Shown one piece after another: positions 44,679 through 52,777 of a stretch of 64,000 bases of DNA. The notes under the pieces were generated by a model. It searched no databases and was not told the origin of the DNA. It saw nothing but the letters and a program-made list of their open reading frames with translations. The translations under genes and the position numbers were made by a program. Source of the DNA: Azospirillum ramasamyi (GTDB lineage Bacteria > Pseudomonadota > Alphaproteobacteria > Azospirillales > Azospirillaceae); contig NZ_CP029833.1 of assembly GCF_003233655.1 (NCBI RefSeq), positions 434,001 through 498,000 of the forward strand, in the 5' to 3' direction. Position 1 is the stretch's first letter; each line of letters opens with the position of its first letter.

Positions 44679-45653
44679 ATGACCGTCGCCAGCAACTCCA
44701 CCACCATCGGCGCGCGGGGCTCCTCCCGCAGCACCGGCACCGTCCTGGTCACCGTCCTCCTGCTGGCGGTCGCCGTCGCGGCCCCCTTCGTGCTGTATCC
44801 CGTCTTCCTGATGAAGGTGCTGTGCTTCGCGCTGTTCGCCTGCGCCTTCAACCTGCTGATCGGCTATGCCGGCCTGCTCAGCTTCGGCCATGCCGCCTTC
44901 TTCGGCGGGGCGGCCTACATCTCCGCCCATACGGTGAAGGTGTGGGGCTGGCCGCCGGAGTTCGGCCTGCTCGCCGCCACCGCGGTCGCCGGCGCGATGG
45001 GGCTGGTCTTCGGCGCGATCGCCATCCGCCGGCAGGGCATCTATTTCGCCATGATCACGCTGGCGCTGAGCCAGATGATCTTCTTCCTGGCGCTGCAGCT
45101 GCCCTTCACCCATGGCGAGGACGGCATCCAGGGCGTACCGCGCGGCGTGCTGTTCGGGATCTTCGACCTCAACCAGCCGCTGACCATGTACTACACCGTG
45201 CTGGCGATCTTCCTCATCGGCTTCGCCATCATCTGGCGCACGGTCCATTCGCCCTTCGGCCAGGTTCTGAAGGCGATCCGCGAGAACGAGCCGCGCGCCG
45301 TCTCGCTCGGCTACCGCACCGACCGCTACAAGCTGGTCGCCTTCGTGCTGTCCGCCTCGCTGGCGGGCCTCGCCGGCGCAACCAAGGCCATCGTCTTCCA
45401 GCTCGCCAGCCTGACCGACGTGACGTGGCAGATGTCGGGCGAGGTGGTGCTGATGACGCTGCTGGGCGGCATGGGCACGCTGCTGGGGCCGGTGGTCGGC
45501 GCCGGGCTGGTGGTGACTCTGGGCAACTATCTGGCGGCGACCAGCCTGCCGGTGCCGGTGGTCATCGGCTGCATCTTCGTCGTCTGCGTCCTGGTCTTCC
45601 GCCGCGGCATCGTCGGCGAACTGATGCACCGCCTGCCGAAGCGGGGGCACTGA
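44679..45653 (+). CDS. livM: Branched-chain amino acid-type ABC permease
   Basis: A 324-residue permease, the partner of LivH. It has FALFACAFNLLIGYAGLLSF, GHAAFFGGAAYISA, the TLALSQMIFF helix, and a cytoplasmic coupling loop GQVLKAIRENEPRAVSLGY that contacts the ATPases. About nine membrane segments. Last gene of the liv operon; a good terminator follows. Confidence 0.93.
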   Translation: MTVASNSTTIGARGSSRSTGTVLVTVLLLAVAVAAPFVLYPVFLMKVLCFALFACAFNLLIGYAGLLSFGHAAFFGGAAYISAHTVKVWGWPPEFGLLAATAVAGAMGLVFGAIAIRRQGIYFAMITLALSQMIFFLALQLPFTHGEDGIQGVPRGVLFGIFDLNQPLTMYYTVLAIFLIGFAIIWRTVHSPFGQVLKAIRENEPRAVSLGYRTDRYKLVAFVLSASLAGLAGATKAIVFQLASLTDVTWQMSGEVVLMTLLGGMGTLLGPVVGAGLVVTLGNYLAATSLPVPVVIGCIFVVCVLVFRRGIVGELMHRLPKRGH

Positions 45654-45684
45654 GCCCGCGATCCATTTCCGCGAACTCCCCAGG

Positions 45685-45711
45685 GGGGACCGGAAGGTCC
45701 CCTTCTTTTTT
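45685..45711 (+). terminator. Rho-independent terminator of the liv operon
   Basis: GGGGACC and GGTCCCC form a perfect 7-bp stem around a GGAA tetraloop, followed by TTCTTTTTT. It lies about 30 bases after the livM stop. Confidence 0.9.
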
Positions 45712-45945
45712 CCGGCCCTCCTACCCGCATGAGTTGCAAGCCGTGAAAAAGAGAAGAGGTATGGCGGAAGTTGTAGAGAGCAGGTCCGGGTTGTCTTTTT
45801 AAAAACCGTCCCGGTTTGCGGTGCCGTCAAGCTCTGATCTGATGAACGGGTGCGGATCGACCCCGCGCACCCGCCCGATCCTGTGCGCCTTCCCTTTAAT
45901 CCGACGGATGGGCTACTATGTTGACCTCTGATATTGTTGGCAAAT

Positions 45946-45959
45946 TGCGTTGCAATGCA
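45946..45959. promoter_or_regulatory. Inverted repeat upstream of the sigma-54 activator gene
   Basis: TGCGTTGCAATGCA is palindromic except for one base pair. It lies in the relatively AT-rich 380-base gap after the liv terminator, about 80 bases before the chosen start of the activator gene. It could be an autoregulatory or enhancer-type site. I see no other gene in this gap. Confidence 0.35.
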
Positions 45960-46034
45960 GCAGGTACCAAAGCTGGCATCGCAAGGGGCCTCGACACCGG
46001 GACGACGAAGATCGGTCCCGTTTGGGAGGGTGAC

Positions 46035-47450
46035 GTGGGCGACACCGTCGATTTCGAAGCGTTGCGCCAAAGGGCGGTACACTCCCTGTTCGAACACCTG
46101 GAATCCATGTGCGTCGGTGCCGTCGCGGTTGACCACAATGGCCGCATCGCCTGGATGGACGAGAAGTACAAGGCGCTGCTGGGCGTTCCCGGCGACCCGC
46201 GCGGCCGGCAGGTGGAGGACGTCATCCCCAACAGCCAGCTGCGCCGGGTGATCGACAGCGGCCAGCCCCAGCCGCTGGACATCATGGAGTTCGACGACCG
46301 GTCCTTCGTGGTGACGCGGATGCCGCTGTTCGGCACCGACGGGTCGATCATCGGCGCCATCGGCTTCGTGCTGTTCGACCGCGCCGAGTATCTGCGCCCG
46401 CTGGTCCGCAAATTCGAGAAGATGCAGGAGGAGCTGACCCGCACCCAGCAGGAGCTGGCGCATGAGCGCCGGGCCAAATACTCCTTCTCGCAATTCCTGG
46501 GCGCCAGCGAATCGATCCGCGAGATCAAGCGGCTGGGCCGCCGCGCCGCCCAGATGGACAGCACCGTCCTGCTGCTGGGCGAGACCGGAACCGGCAAGGA
46601 ACTGCTGGCCCAGGCCATCCATTCCGCCAGCCCGCGGGCCGCCAAGCCCTTCGTCGGCGTCAATGTCGCCGCCATCCCGGAAACCCTGCTGGAGGCGGAG
46701 TTCTTCGGCGTCGCTCCCGGCGCCTATACCGGGGCCGACCGCCGCCACCGCGAGGGCAAGTTCCAGCTGGCCAACGGCGGCACCCTGTTCCTGGACGAGA
46801 TCGGCGACATGCCGCTGCCGGTGCAGGCCAAGCTGCTGCGCGTTCTGCAGGAGCGGGAGATCGAGCCGCTGGGATCCAACAAGGTGGTGCGGGTCGATGT
46901 CCGCATCATCGCCGCCACCAGCCGCGACCTGCACGCCCTGGTGCGCGAGAAGCAGTTCCGTGCCGACCTCTATTACCGGCTGAACGTGGTGCCGATCACC
47001 CTGCCGCCGCTGCGCGACCGGCCGGAGGACATCGAGAGCATCGCCGACCGCATCCTGGAACAGCTGGCGATCCAGCAGGGCACGCCGCCGCGCGAGCTTC
47101 TGGAATCGGCGGTGCAGGTGCTGCGCGACTATGACTGGCCCGGCAACGTGCGCGAGCTTTACAACACGCTGGAGCGGGTGGTGGCGCTGACCGACGCGCC
47201 GATCCTGACCGCGCCGCATATCCGCAGCGTGCTGCCTGGGATGCAGCATCCGGCTGGCGCCTCGGTCCTGCCGCTGGCGGCGGGCGCGCGGCCGTTGCAG
47301 GAGGTGCTGCACGCCGCCGAACGCCACGCCATCGCCGCTGCGCTGGAAGAGGCCAACGGCGTCAAGGCGCGGGCCGCGAAGTTGCTGGGCATTTCGCGCG
47401 CGTCGCTGTACGAACGCATGGTGACGCTGGGGCTTGGGGCGACGCAGTAG
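46035..47450 (+). CDS. Sigma-54-dependent transcriptional activator
   Basis: Drives open-complex formation by sigma-54 polymerase. From GTG 46035 the protein has 471 residues: an N-terminal PAS-like sensory domain (GAVAVDHNGRIAWMDEKY), a short coiled coil, then the AAA+ domain with Walker A GETGTGKELLAQAIH, Walker B GGTLFLDEIGDMPL, and arginine-finger RADLYYRLN. The sigma-contact loop is GAYTGA instead of GAFTGA, a conservative change. A Fis-type helix-turn-helix (VKARAAKLLGISRASLYERM) ends it. The frame is open to 45918, but that extension covers the palindrome and lacks domain character; GGGAGGG lies four bases before GTG 46035. Confidence 0.88.
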   Translation: MGDTVDFEALRQRAVHSLFEHLESMCVGAVAVDHNGRIAWMDEKYKALLGVPGDPRGRQVEDVIPNSQLRRVIDSGQPQPLDIMEFDDRSFVVTRMPLFGTDGSIIGAIGFVLFDRAEYLRPLVRKFEKMQEELTRTQQELAHERRAKYSFSQFLGASESIREIKRLGRRAAQMDSTVLLLGETGTGKELLAQAIHSASPRAAKPFVGVNVAAIPETLLEAEFFGVAPGAYTGADRRHREGKFQLANGGTLFLDEIGDMPLPVQAKLLRVLQEREIEPLGSNKVVRVDVRIIAATSRDLHALVREKQFRADLYYRLNVVPITLPPLRDRPEDIESIADRILEQLAIQQGTPPRELLESAVQVLRDYDWPGNVRELYNTLERVVALTDAPILTAPHIRSVLPGMQHPAGASVLPLAAGARPLQEVLHAAERHAIAAALEEANGVKARAAKLLGISRASLYERMVTLGLGATQ

Positions 47451-47477
47451 GCTTCGACACCCGTCGCCAAGCGTAAA

Positions 47478-47531
47478 TTCCGCACAGCGGAACATAGTTT
47501 CATTGACGTGCCCTGCGGCCGTTGGCAGGAT
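47478..47531 (+). promoter_or_regulatory. IclR-type operator and promoter
   Basis: TTCCGC-ACA-GCGGAA (47478-47492) is a perfect inverted repeat of the kind bound by IclR-family proteins. It lies just upstream of TTGACG (47503-47508) and CAGGAT (47526-47531), which are 17 bases apart. Autocontrol of the downstream gene is likely. Confidence 0.55.
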
Positions 47532-47563
47532 CGTCCCGTGACGTGTTGCGGGAGGATTTGGTC

Positions 47564-48376
47564 ATGCGCAGGCGCGAAGAGGCTTTGGTCGCCGACGATC
47601 TGGCGGACGACGAGAAGGATCCGCGCTTCGTCACCGCGCTGGCCCGCGGGCTGGAACTGCTGCGCGCCTTCCGCCGCAACGAAGCGATGCTGGGCAACCT
47701 GGAACTGGCGCAGCGCACCGGCCTGCCCAAGCCGACTGTGTCGCGGCTGACCTACACGCTGGCGAAGCTGGGCTATCTCGCCTACGACCAGAACACCGGC
47801 AAATACCGGCTCGGCACCTCGGTGCTGGCGCTGGGCTACGCCTGCCTGTCGGGCATGGGCATCCGGCAGGTCGCCCGGCCGCTGATGCAGGAGCTGGCCG
47901 ACCAGACCGGGCTTGCCGTGGCGCTGGGCGGGCGCGACCGGCTGAGCATGATCTATCTGGAATGCTGCAAGGCGACCGTGCCGGTCACCCTGTCGCTCGA
48001 CGTCGGCTCCCACATCAAGCTGTCGACCACCAGCATGGGCCGCGCCTATCTGGCCGCCTTGCCGGAGGAGGAGCGGGCGCCCCTGATGGCGAAACTGGAG
48101 GAGCATGAGGGCGAGCGCTGGCCCGAGATCCGCGACGGCATCCAGCAGGCCATCGAGGATTACCGGACGCGCGGCTATTGCCGCTCCATCGGCGCCTGGA
48201 AGTCGGAGGTGCATGCCGTCGGCGTCCCCTTCGTGCCGCGCGACGGATCGCAGGTGCTGGTCTTCAACTGCGGCGGGCCGGCCTTCATGGTCGATCTGAA
48301 GGCGCTGGAGGAGGAGTTCGCGCCGCGGCTGGTGGCGATGGTCGGGCGGATCGATGCGACGCTGTTCAATGGGTGA
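47564..48376 (+). CDS. IclR-family transcriptional regulator
   Basis: A 270-residue regulator. The N-terminal winged helix has FVTALARGLELLRAF and QRTGLPKPTVSRLTYTLAKLGYL. The C-terminal IclR effector domain (GAF-like) follows, with LADQTGLAVALGGRDRLSMIYLECC, TSMGRAYLAALPEEER, YCRSIGAWKSEVHAVGVPF. ATG 47564 has GGAGGAT seven bases upstream. The effector is unknown; relatives near amino acid or aromatic acid genes sense small acids. It is convergent with the threonine ammonia-lyase gene. Confidence 0.9.
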   Translation: MRRREEALVADDLADDEKDPRFVTALARGLELLRAFRRNEAMLGNLELAQRTGLPKPTVSRLTYTLAKLGYLAYDQNTGKYRLGTSVLALGYACLSGMGIRQVARPLMQELADQTGLAVALGGRDRLSMIYLECCKATVPVTLSLDVGSHIKLSTTSMGRAYLAALPEEERAPLMAKLEEHEGERWPEIRDGIQQAIEDYRTRGYCRSIGAWKSEVHAVGVPFVPRDGSQVLVFNCGGPAFMVDLKALEEEFAPRLVAMVGRIDATLFNG

Positions 48377-48438
48377 ATGAAGAGGCGGGGGAGGCCCGTC
48401 GCATTCGGATCGGGCGGAGCCGCTTGCCGCCCCGAACG

Positions 48439-48463
48439 CCCCTCTCCCCTCAGGAGAGAGGGG
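48439..48463. terminator. Palindromic repeat / two-way terminator after the IclR gene
   Basis: Arms CCCCTCTC and GAGAGGGG with a 9-base loop lie between convergent genes. The sequence type matches the repeat after cobK (30955-30978). No clear T-run follows. Confidence 0.45.
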
Positions 48464-48492
48464 CTGATGGTCAAGTGCGACGGGGCTGACCG

Positions 48493-49707
48493 TCACCCCA
48501 CCTCGACCATCAGCGTGGTCGGGTATCCGGCGTCCTTCATGCGGGCGATCAGCGCGTCGACATGGGTCTGGTTGCGGGTTTCCAGGACCACGTCGACCTC
48601 CGCCATCTTCACCGGCACATTGTGGAACAGGCGCTGGTGGTGGACCTCGACGATGTTGGCGCCGGCCTCGCCCAGCAGGCGGGTGACGCGGGCCAGCGCG
48701 CCGGGGGCGTCGGTGATGCCGATGCGCAGGCGGACGATGCGGCCCTCATAGACCAGCCCGCGCATCAGCACCTGGGCCATGATGCGGGAGTCGATGTTGC
48801 CGCCGGACAGCACGATGCCGACCTTGCGGCCGCGGTAGCGCCCGGGATCCTCCAGCACGGCGGCCAGCGCGGCAGCACCGGCCCCCTCGGCGACCTGCTT
48901 CTGCACGGTGGCGAGGCGGTAGACCGCTTCCTCAAGCCGCGCCTCGCCCACCTCCACCACGTCGTCGACCAGGGCGCGGATGATCGGCAGGGTCAGGGCG
49001 CCGGGGGCCTTCACCGCGATGCCCTCCGCCACCGTGGCGCCGCCGCAGGTGATCGGCTGTCCGGCCAGCGCCTGCCGTACGGCGGGATAAAGGCTGCACT
49101 GGACGCCGACGATCTCCAGATCCGGGCGCAGCGCCTTGGCCGCCGTCGCCATGCCGGCGATCAGCCCGCCGCCGCCGATGGGAACCACCAGCATGTCGAG
49201 ATCCGGCACGTCCTCCAGCAGTTCCAGCGCCGCGGTTCCCTGGCCGGCGGCGACCAGCGGGTCGTCATAGGGATGGACGAAGGTCAGGCCGTCGCGCGCG
49301 GCCAGATCCTGGGCGAAGGCGGCGGCCTCGCTCAGCGTCTCGCCATGCAGTTCGACGGTGGCGCCCAGATTCTCGGTGCGCTCCACCTTGGTGAAGGGGG
49401 TGAAGCCGGGCATGACGATGGTGGAGCGGATGCCGAGCCGCGTGGCGTGGCAGGCCACCGCCTGGGCATGGTTGCCGGCGGACATGGCGATGACGCCGGC
49501 CCGGCGCTCCGCCTCGCCCAGCGACAGGAGCTTGTTCAGCGCGCCGCGCTCCTTGAAGGAGGAGGTGGCGTGCAGGTTTTCCAGCTTCAGGTGCAGCCGG
49601 CATCCCGCCATGTCCCCCAGGCGGGGCGCCGGAACCGTGGGCGTCCGGGGCAGATGCCCCGCGATGCGCGCCGCGGCGGCGCGCACGTCCTCCAGAGTGA
49701 TTGTCAT
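48493..49707 (-). CDS. ilvA: Threonine ammonia-lyase with ACT domain
   Basis: PLP-dependent deamination of threonine (and serine) to 2-oxobutyrate and ammonia. The 404-residue protein has the PLP lysine K52 in TSSFKERGALNKL, the SAGNHAQAVA segment, and the glycine loop PIGGGGLIAG. A C-terminal ACT-like domain (IRLRIGITDAPGALARVTRLL) replaces the double regulatory domain of long biosynthetic IlvA. The short form may be catabolic (TdcB-like) or biosynthetic. Its ATG overlaps the stop of the acylase gene (ATGA). Confidence 0.9.
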   Translation of the reverse strand: MTITLEDVRAAAARIAGHLPRTPTVPAPRLGDMAGCRLHLKLENLHATSSFKERGALNKLLSLGEAERRAGVIAMSAGNHAQAVACHATRLGIRSTIVMPGFTPFTKVERTENLGATVELHGETLSEAAAFAQDLAARDGLTFVHPYDDPLVAAGQGTAALELLEDVPDLDMLVVPIGGGGLIAGMATAAKALRPDLEIVGVQCSLYPAVRQALAGQPITCGGATVAEGIAVKAPGALTLPIIRALVDDVVEVGEARLEEAVYRLATVQKQVAEGAGAAALAAVLEDPGRYRGRKVGIVLSGGNIDSRIMAQVLMRGLVYEGRIVRLRIGITDAPGALARVTRLLGEAGANIVEVHHQRLFHNVPVKMAEVDVVLETRNQTHVDALIARMKDAGYPTTLMVEVG

Positions 49708-52592
49708 CGATTGCTTGTCCCGGTGTTGCGTGGTGTGAGTGTCAGCACCTCCGCCCCTGCCGAGATCAGCGTGCCACGGTCGCCGGCCAGACGCAACGCG
49801 CCGCCGTCGCGCCACATCTCCACCAGATCGCCCCAATGGCGGGACCAGATGTTGCCGGACTGGCCGGTGGCGATCACGAAGCGGGAGTTGTCCAGGTCGG
49901 CCAGATCATAGACCGCGCGGAACCCGGACCCGTGGACATGGCGGAACGGGTTGGCGGAATCGCGGATGGTGGTCGAACCGCGGTTGACGGTGAAGTAATC
50001 GCCGTCGGTTTCCACCGACAGGTCGGCCTTCCCGCCGATCAGCGGCAGGCGGCTCAGCATCCGGTGGGCCAGCGCCGCCTTGTGGCCGTCGCCCCAGCGC
50101 CAGTTCTTCGGGTTGGAGCCGTGGCGCTCGGCCAGCGCCGCCACCGCGCTTTCCAGCGACCGGCCGATCATGTCGGCGCAGCTTTCCGTCTGCGGGGTGG
50201 TGACGTCGTCGCACCACTCCGGCCGGTCATGGATGACGCGGCGCAGCGCCTCCGGCCGCAGATCCCAGTAGGAGGCGAAATCGGTGCCGAGTTCGTCGGC
50301 GAAGACCGCCCGCACCAGCTCCCGCAGCCACATGGTGAAGATCAGCGGCTCCGGCCGTTCGCGGTCCATCCGCCCGTCCCAGCCGCGCAACAGCGCCGCG
50401 GCGTCGCCGGCGCGGCCGGGGGGCGTCGGGTATTTCAGCAGCTCCGGCAGGAAATCGCGGGCGGGCAGCGAGACGATGTCCATCTGCTGGCGCGCCACGT
50501 CCTCGACGGAATGGCTGCCGTCGCCCAGCATCTCGACGATGCGCCTGGCGCGCGAGGGATCCGGCCAGTCGGTGGCGAGGATATAGGGATAGTCGTGCCC
50601 GACCACCGCGTTGTTGGCATTGACGAACTGGCCCGACGGCGGGTTCACCGCCTGCGGCAGCGCGTAGTAGGGCAGGAAGCCGGTCCAGTCATACTCGCCG
50701 GTCCAGCCGGGAACCGGCACGCGCCCGTCGCCCTTGCGGCGGATCGGCACCCGGCCGGGGGTGATGAAGCCGACCTCTCCGGTCACGTCGGCATAGACGA
50801 CGTTCTGCTGGGGGGCGACATGCAGCCGCAACGCCTCGCGCGCCGCCTCCGCCGTCTCCGCATGGTTCAGGCGGTACAGCGCCTCGGCGCTGGTGTCGTC
50901 GTCGGACAGGCCGGGGAAGGACAGCGCCAGCACCGGGCCGGGCGCTGTCCCGCCGGCCGGCGGGGCGTCCAGGTCGGAGATGACGGGGCCGTGGCGCGTG
51001 CTGCGCACGGTCAGCGTCTGCGACGCCTCGCCGGCGACGGCGATGGTCTCGGCCCGCGTCTCGAAGGGTTCGCTGCCGTCGGGGGTCAGGTAGCGGGACG
51101 GATCCTGCGGGTCGGGCTTCTCGACGAACAGATCCTGGGTGTCGCTGTGGGTGGTGGTGAAGCCCCAGGCGACCTTGCCGTTGTGGCCGAGGATGGTCAG
51201 CGGCACGCCCGGCACGGTGGCCCCGGCGCTGGTGAAGTCCGGCGTCACGATGCGGGCGAGATACCAGAGGATCGGCGCCTCCAGCCCCAGATGCGGGTCG
51301 TTGGCGAGGATCGGCTTGCCGGTGGTGGTGCGCGCGCCGGTCAGCACCCATTCGTTGGACGCGGTGTCGAAGCCCATCCGCGGCAGGGCCGCCAGGGTCC
51401 GGCGCACCATGTCGCCCATGTCCAGATCGCGCAGCTCGCCGGCCAGCGTGGTGGGCGATCCTGGCGCGTCGGAGGGGAACAGGTCGTCGATCTGCTGCGG
51501 CGACAGACGCTCCATCATGCGGGAGCGGAACAGCTCGTCCCGGTAGTTGGCGGACAGCTGCAGCGCCATCAGCTTGGCCCAGACGAGGCTGTCGGCGACG
51601 GTCCACGGCTCCGGCGTGTGGCGCAGAAGCTGGAATTCGAGCGGCAGCGCCTCGGAGCGGGTTTCGAGATAGGCGTTCACGCCCTCGGCATAGGCATCGA
51701 AGGCTGCGCGGGCGTCGGGCGACAGGGTGGCTGCCATCGCCTCGGCCGAGCGGCGGACGCCCAGCGTGCGCATCAGGCGGTCGGTGCGCAGCGCGAAGTC
51801 GCCGTATTTCACGCCGATCAGCTCGGCCAGCCGGCCGGCGCCGGCCCGGCGCATCGCCTCCATCTGCCACAAGCGGTCCTGGGCATGGGCATAGCCCAGC
51901 GCGCGGTAGGCGTCGCGCTCGGTCGTGGCGAAGATGTGGACGACGCCGTGGGCGTCGCGGACGATCTCCGCCGGGGCGCCGCTGCCGGGGATGGTGATCG
52001 TGCCGCTGGTCTGCGGCTGCTGCGCTCCCATCCACAGATAGGCGCCGAGCAGAGCCGCCGGCGGCACCAGCACCAATCCCCCTGCGACCGCCGCGACCTT
52101 GCCCCAGCGCCCGCGCGGCAGGCGGAAGCGCGGACGGTTCGGCGGAGGCGGGGCATAGGGAGGCTGCGTGCCGTAGGCCGGCTGGCCGGCATAGGGCGGA
52201 ATGGGGGGCGGAACGGGCTGCTGCGGATAGGGGGGCGGGGCGGGCGGATAGCCGCCGGATGGATGGGTGCCGGGCGGGTAACTGCCGGGAGGATAACTTC
52301 CGGGGGGATAACTTCCGGGGGGATAACCGCCAGCGGGATAACCGCCGGGGGGATGGCTGTCCGCCGGATGGACCGGCTGCTGCGGCGCCTGCGGATAGGG
52401 GACGCCGGGATAGGGTGCGCCTGGATATTGGACCGGTCCCTGCTGCATCTGGTGCGGCGGATAGCCGGCGGGGGGAGGGGCGGCAGGCGGAGGAGCGGGC
52501 GGATGAGCGGGGCGGGACAGCGCACGCGCCAGGGCGGCGCGGAGGTGGAAAGCGCAGGTCTCGCCGGCGCGGATCAGGGAACGCAGCATCAC
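49704..52592 (-). CDS. Penicillin acylase family amidohydrolase with proline-rich N-terminal tail
   Basis: An N-terminal nucleophile hydrolase of about 962 residues that cleaves amide bonds; family members attack beta-lactams or N-acyl-homoserine lactones. The nucleophile serine is about S412 in FDTASNEWVLTG, where self-cleavage would separate alpha and beta chains; ANDPHLGLEAPILWY and the GFTTTHSDTQDLF segment fit the family. Unusually, residues about 29-152 are a proline/tyrosine/glycine-rich tail with tandem GGYPPGSYPPGSYPP units, followed by one membrane helix (about 166-188). The catalytic part should be periplasmic and the tail cytoplasmic. Start is GTG 52592 or ATG 52589. The substrate is unknown. 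Confidence 0.9.
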   Translation of the reverse strand: MMLRSLIRAGETCAFHLRAALARALSRPAHPPAPPPAAPPPAGYPPHQMQQGPVQYPGAPYPGVPYPQAPQQPVHPADSHPPGGYPAGGYPPGSYPPGSYPPGSYPPGTHPSGGYPPAPPPYPQQPVPPPIPPYAGQPAYGTQPPYAPPPPNRPRFRLPRGRWGKVAAVAGGLVLVPPAALLGAYLWMGAQQPQTSGTITIPGSGAPAEIVRDAHGVVHIFATTERDAYRALGYAHAQDRLWQMEAMRRAGAGRLAELIGVKYGDFALRTDRLMRTLGVRRSAEAMAATLSPDARAAFDAYAEGVNAYLETRSEALPLEFQLLRHTPEPWTVADSLVWAKLMALQLSANYRDELFRSRMMERLSPQQIDDLFPSDAPGSPTTLAGELRDLDMGDMVRRTLAALPRMGFDTASNEWVLTGARTTTGKPILANDPHLGLEAPILWYLARIVTPDFTSAGATVPGVPLTILGHNGKVAWGFTTTHSDTQDLFVEKPDPQDPSRYLTPDGSEPFETRAETIAVAGEASQTLTVRSTRHGPVISDLDAPPAGGTAPGPVLALSFPGLSDDDTSAEALYRLNHAETAEAAREALRLHVAPQQNVVYADVTGEVGFITPGRVPIRRKGDGRVPVPGWTGEYDWTGFLPYYALPQAVNPPSGQFVNANNAVVGHDYPYILATDWPDPSRARRIVEMLGDGSHSVEDVARQQMDIVSLPARDFLPELLKYPTPPGRAGDAAALLRGWDGRMDRERPEPLIFTMWLRELVRAVFADELGTDFASYWDLRPEALRRVIHDRPEWCDDVTTPQTESCADMIGRSLESAVAALAERHGSNPKNWRWGDGHKAALAHRMLSRLPLIGGKADLSVETDGDYFTVNRGSTTIRDSANPFRHVHGSGFRAVYDLADLDNSRFVIATGQSGNIWSRHWGDLVEMWRDGGALRLAGDRGTLISAGAEVLTLTPRNTGTSNR
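52255..52350. repeat. Tandem 15-bp repeats in the acylase gene
   Basis: Units of about 15 bases built on GGATAACTTCCGGGG repeat in tandem, encoding the PPGSY-type pentapeptides of the acylase tail. Copies near the middle are nearly identical, suggesting recent expansion and possible length variation. Confidence 0.8.
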
Positions 52593-52777
52593 GGTCCGTA
52601 GGAGAAAATGGGGCGGCGACGGGCGGGGGCCGCCGGAGGCTCGTTCGGGTGGCGGATGCTAGTTCCCGACCGCCCGTGCGTCCAGGGCTGCATGGGTGGA
52701 GCCGGACGCTTTTTCGGACCTGAACCCTCAGGCGGCCACTCGGGCTGCCACCTCAGGATGCTCCCTCATGCGGCCCC

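Noticed and set aside
45760..45802. Tiny frame MAEVVESRSGLSF before the activator gene
   Set aside because: Thirteen codons with no conserved character; it probably arises by chance in the leader.
45937..45954. Sigma-54 promoter TGGCA...TTGCA before the activator gene
   Set aside because: The spacing between the GG and GC elements is eleven bases, not the strict ten.
43503..47495. Very long open frame on the minus strand opposite livH, livM and the activator gene
   Set aside because: It translates to Gln/His/Arg/Asp-rich sequence without domains and lies antisense to clear genes. At 70% GC such shadow frames are common; the same applies to long frames opposite cobN, the acylase gene and ttuD-glxR-hyi.
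52255..52350. Possible CRISPR-like array
   Set aside because: The short tandem units have no spacers and encode in-frame pentapeptides of the acylase.
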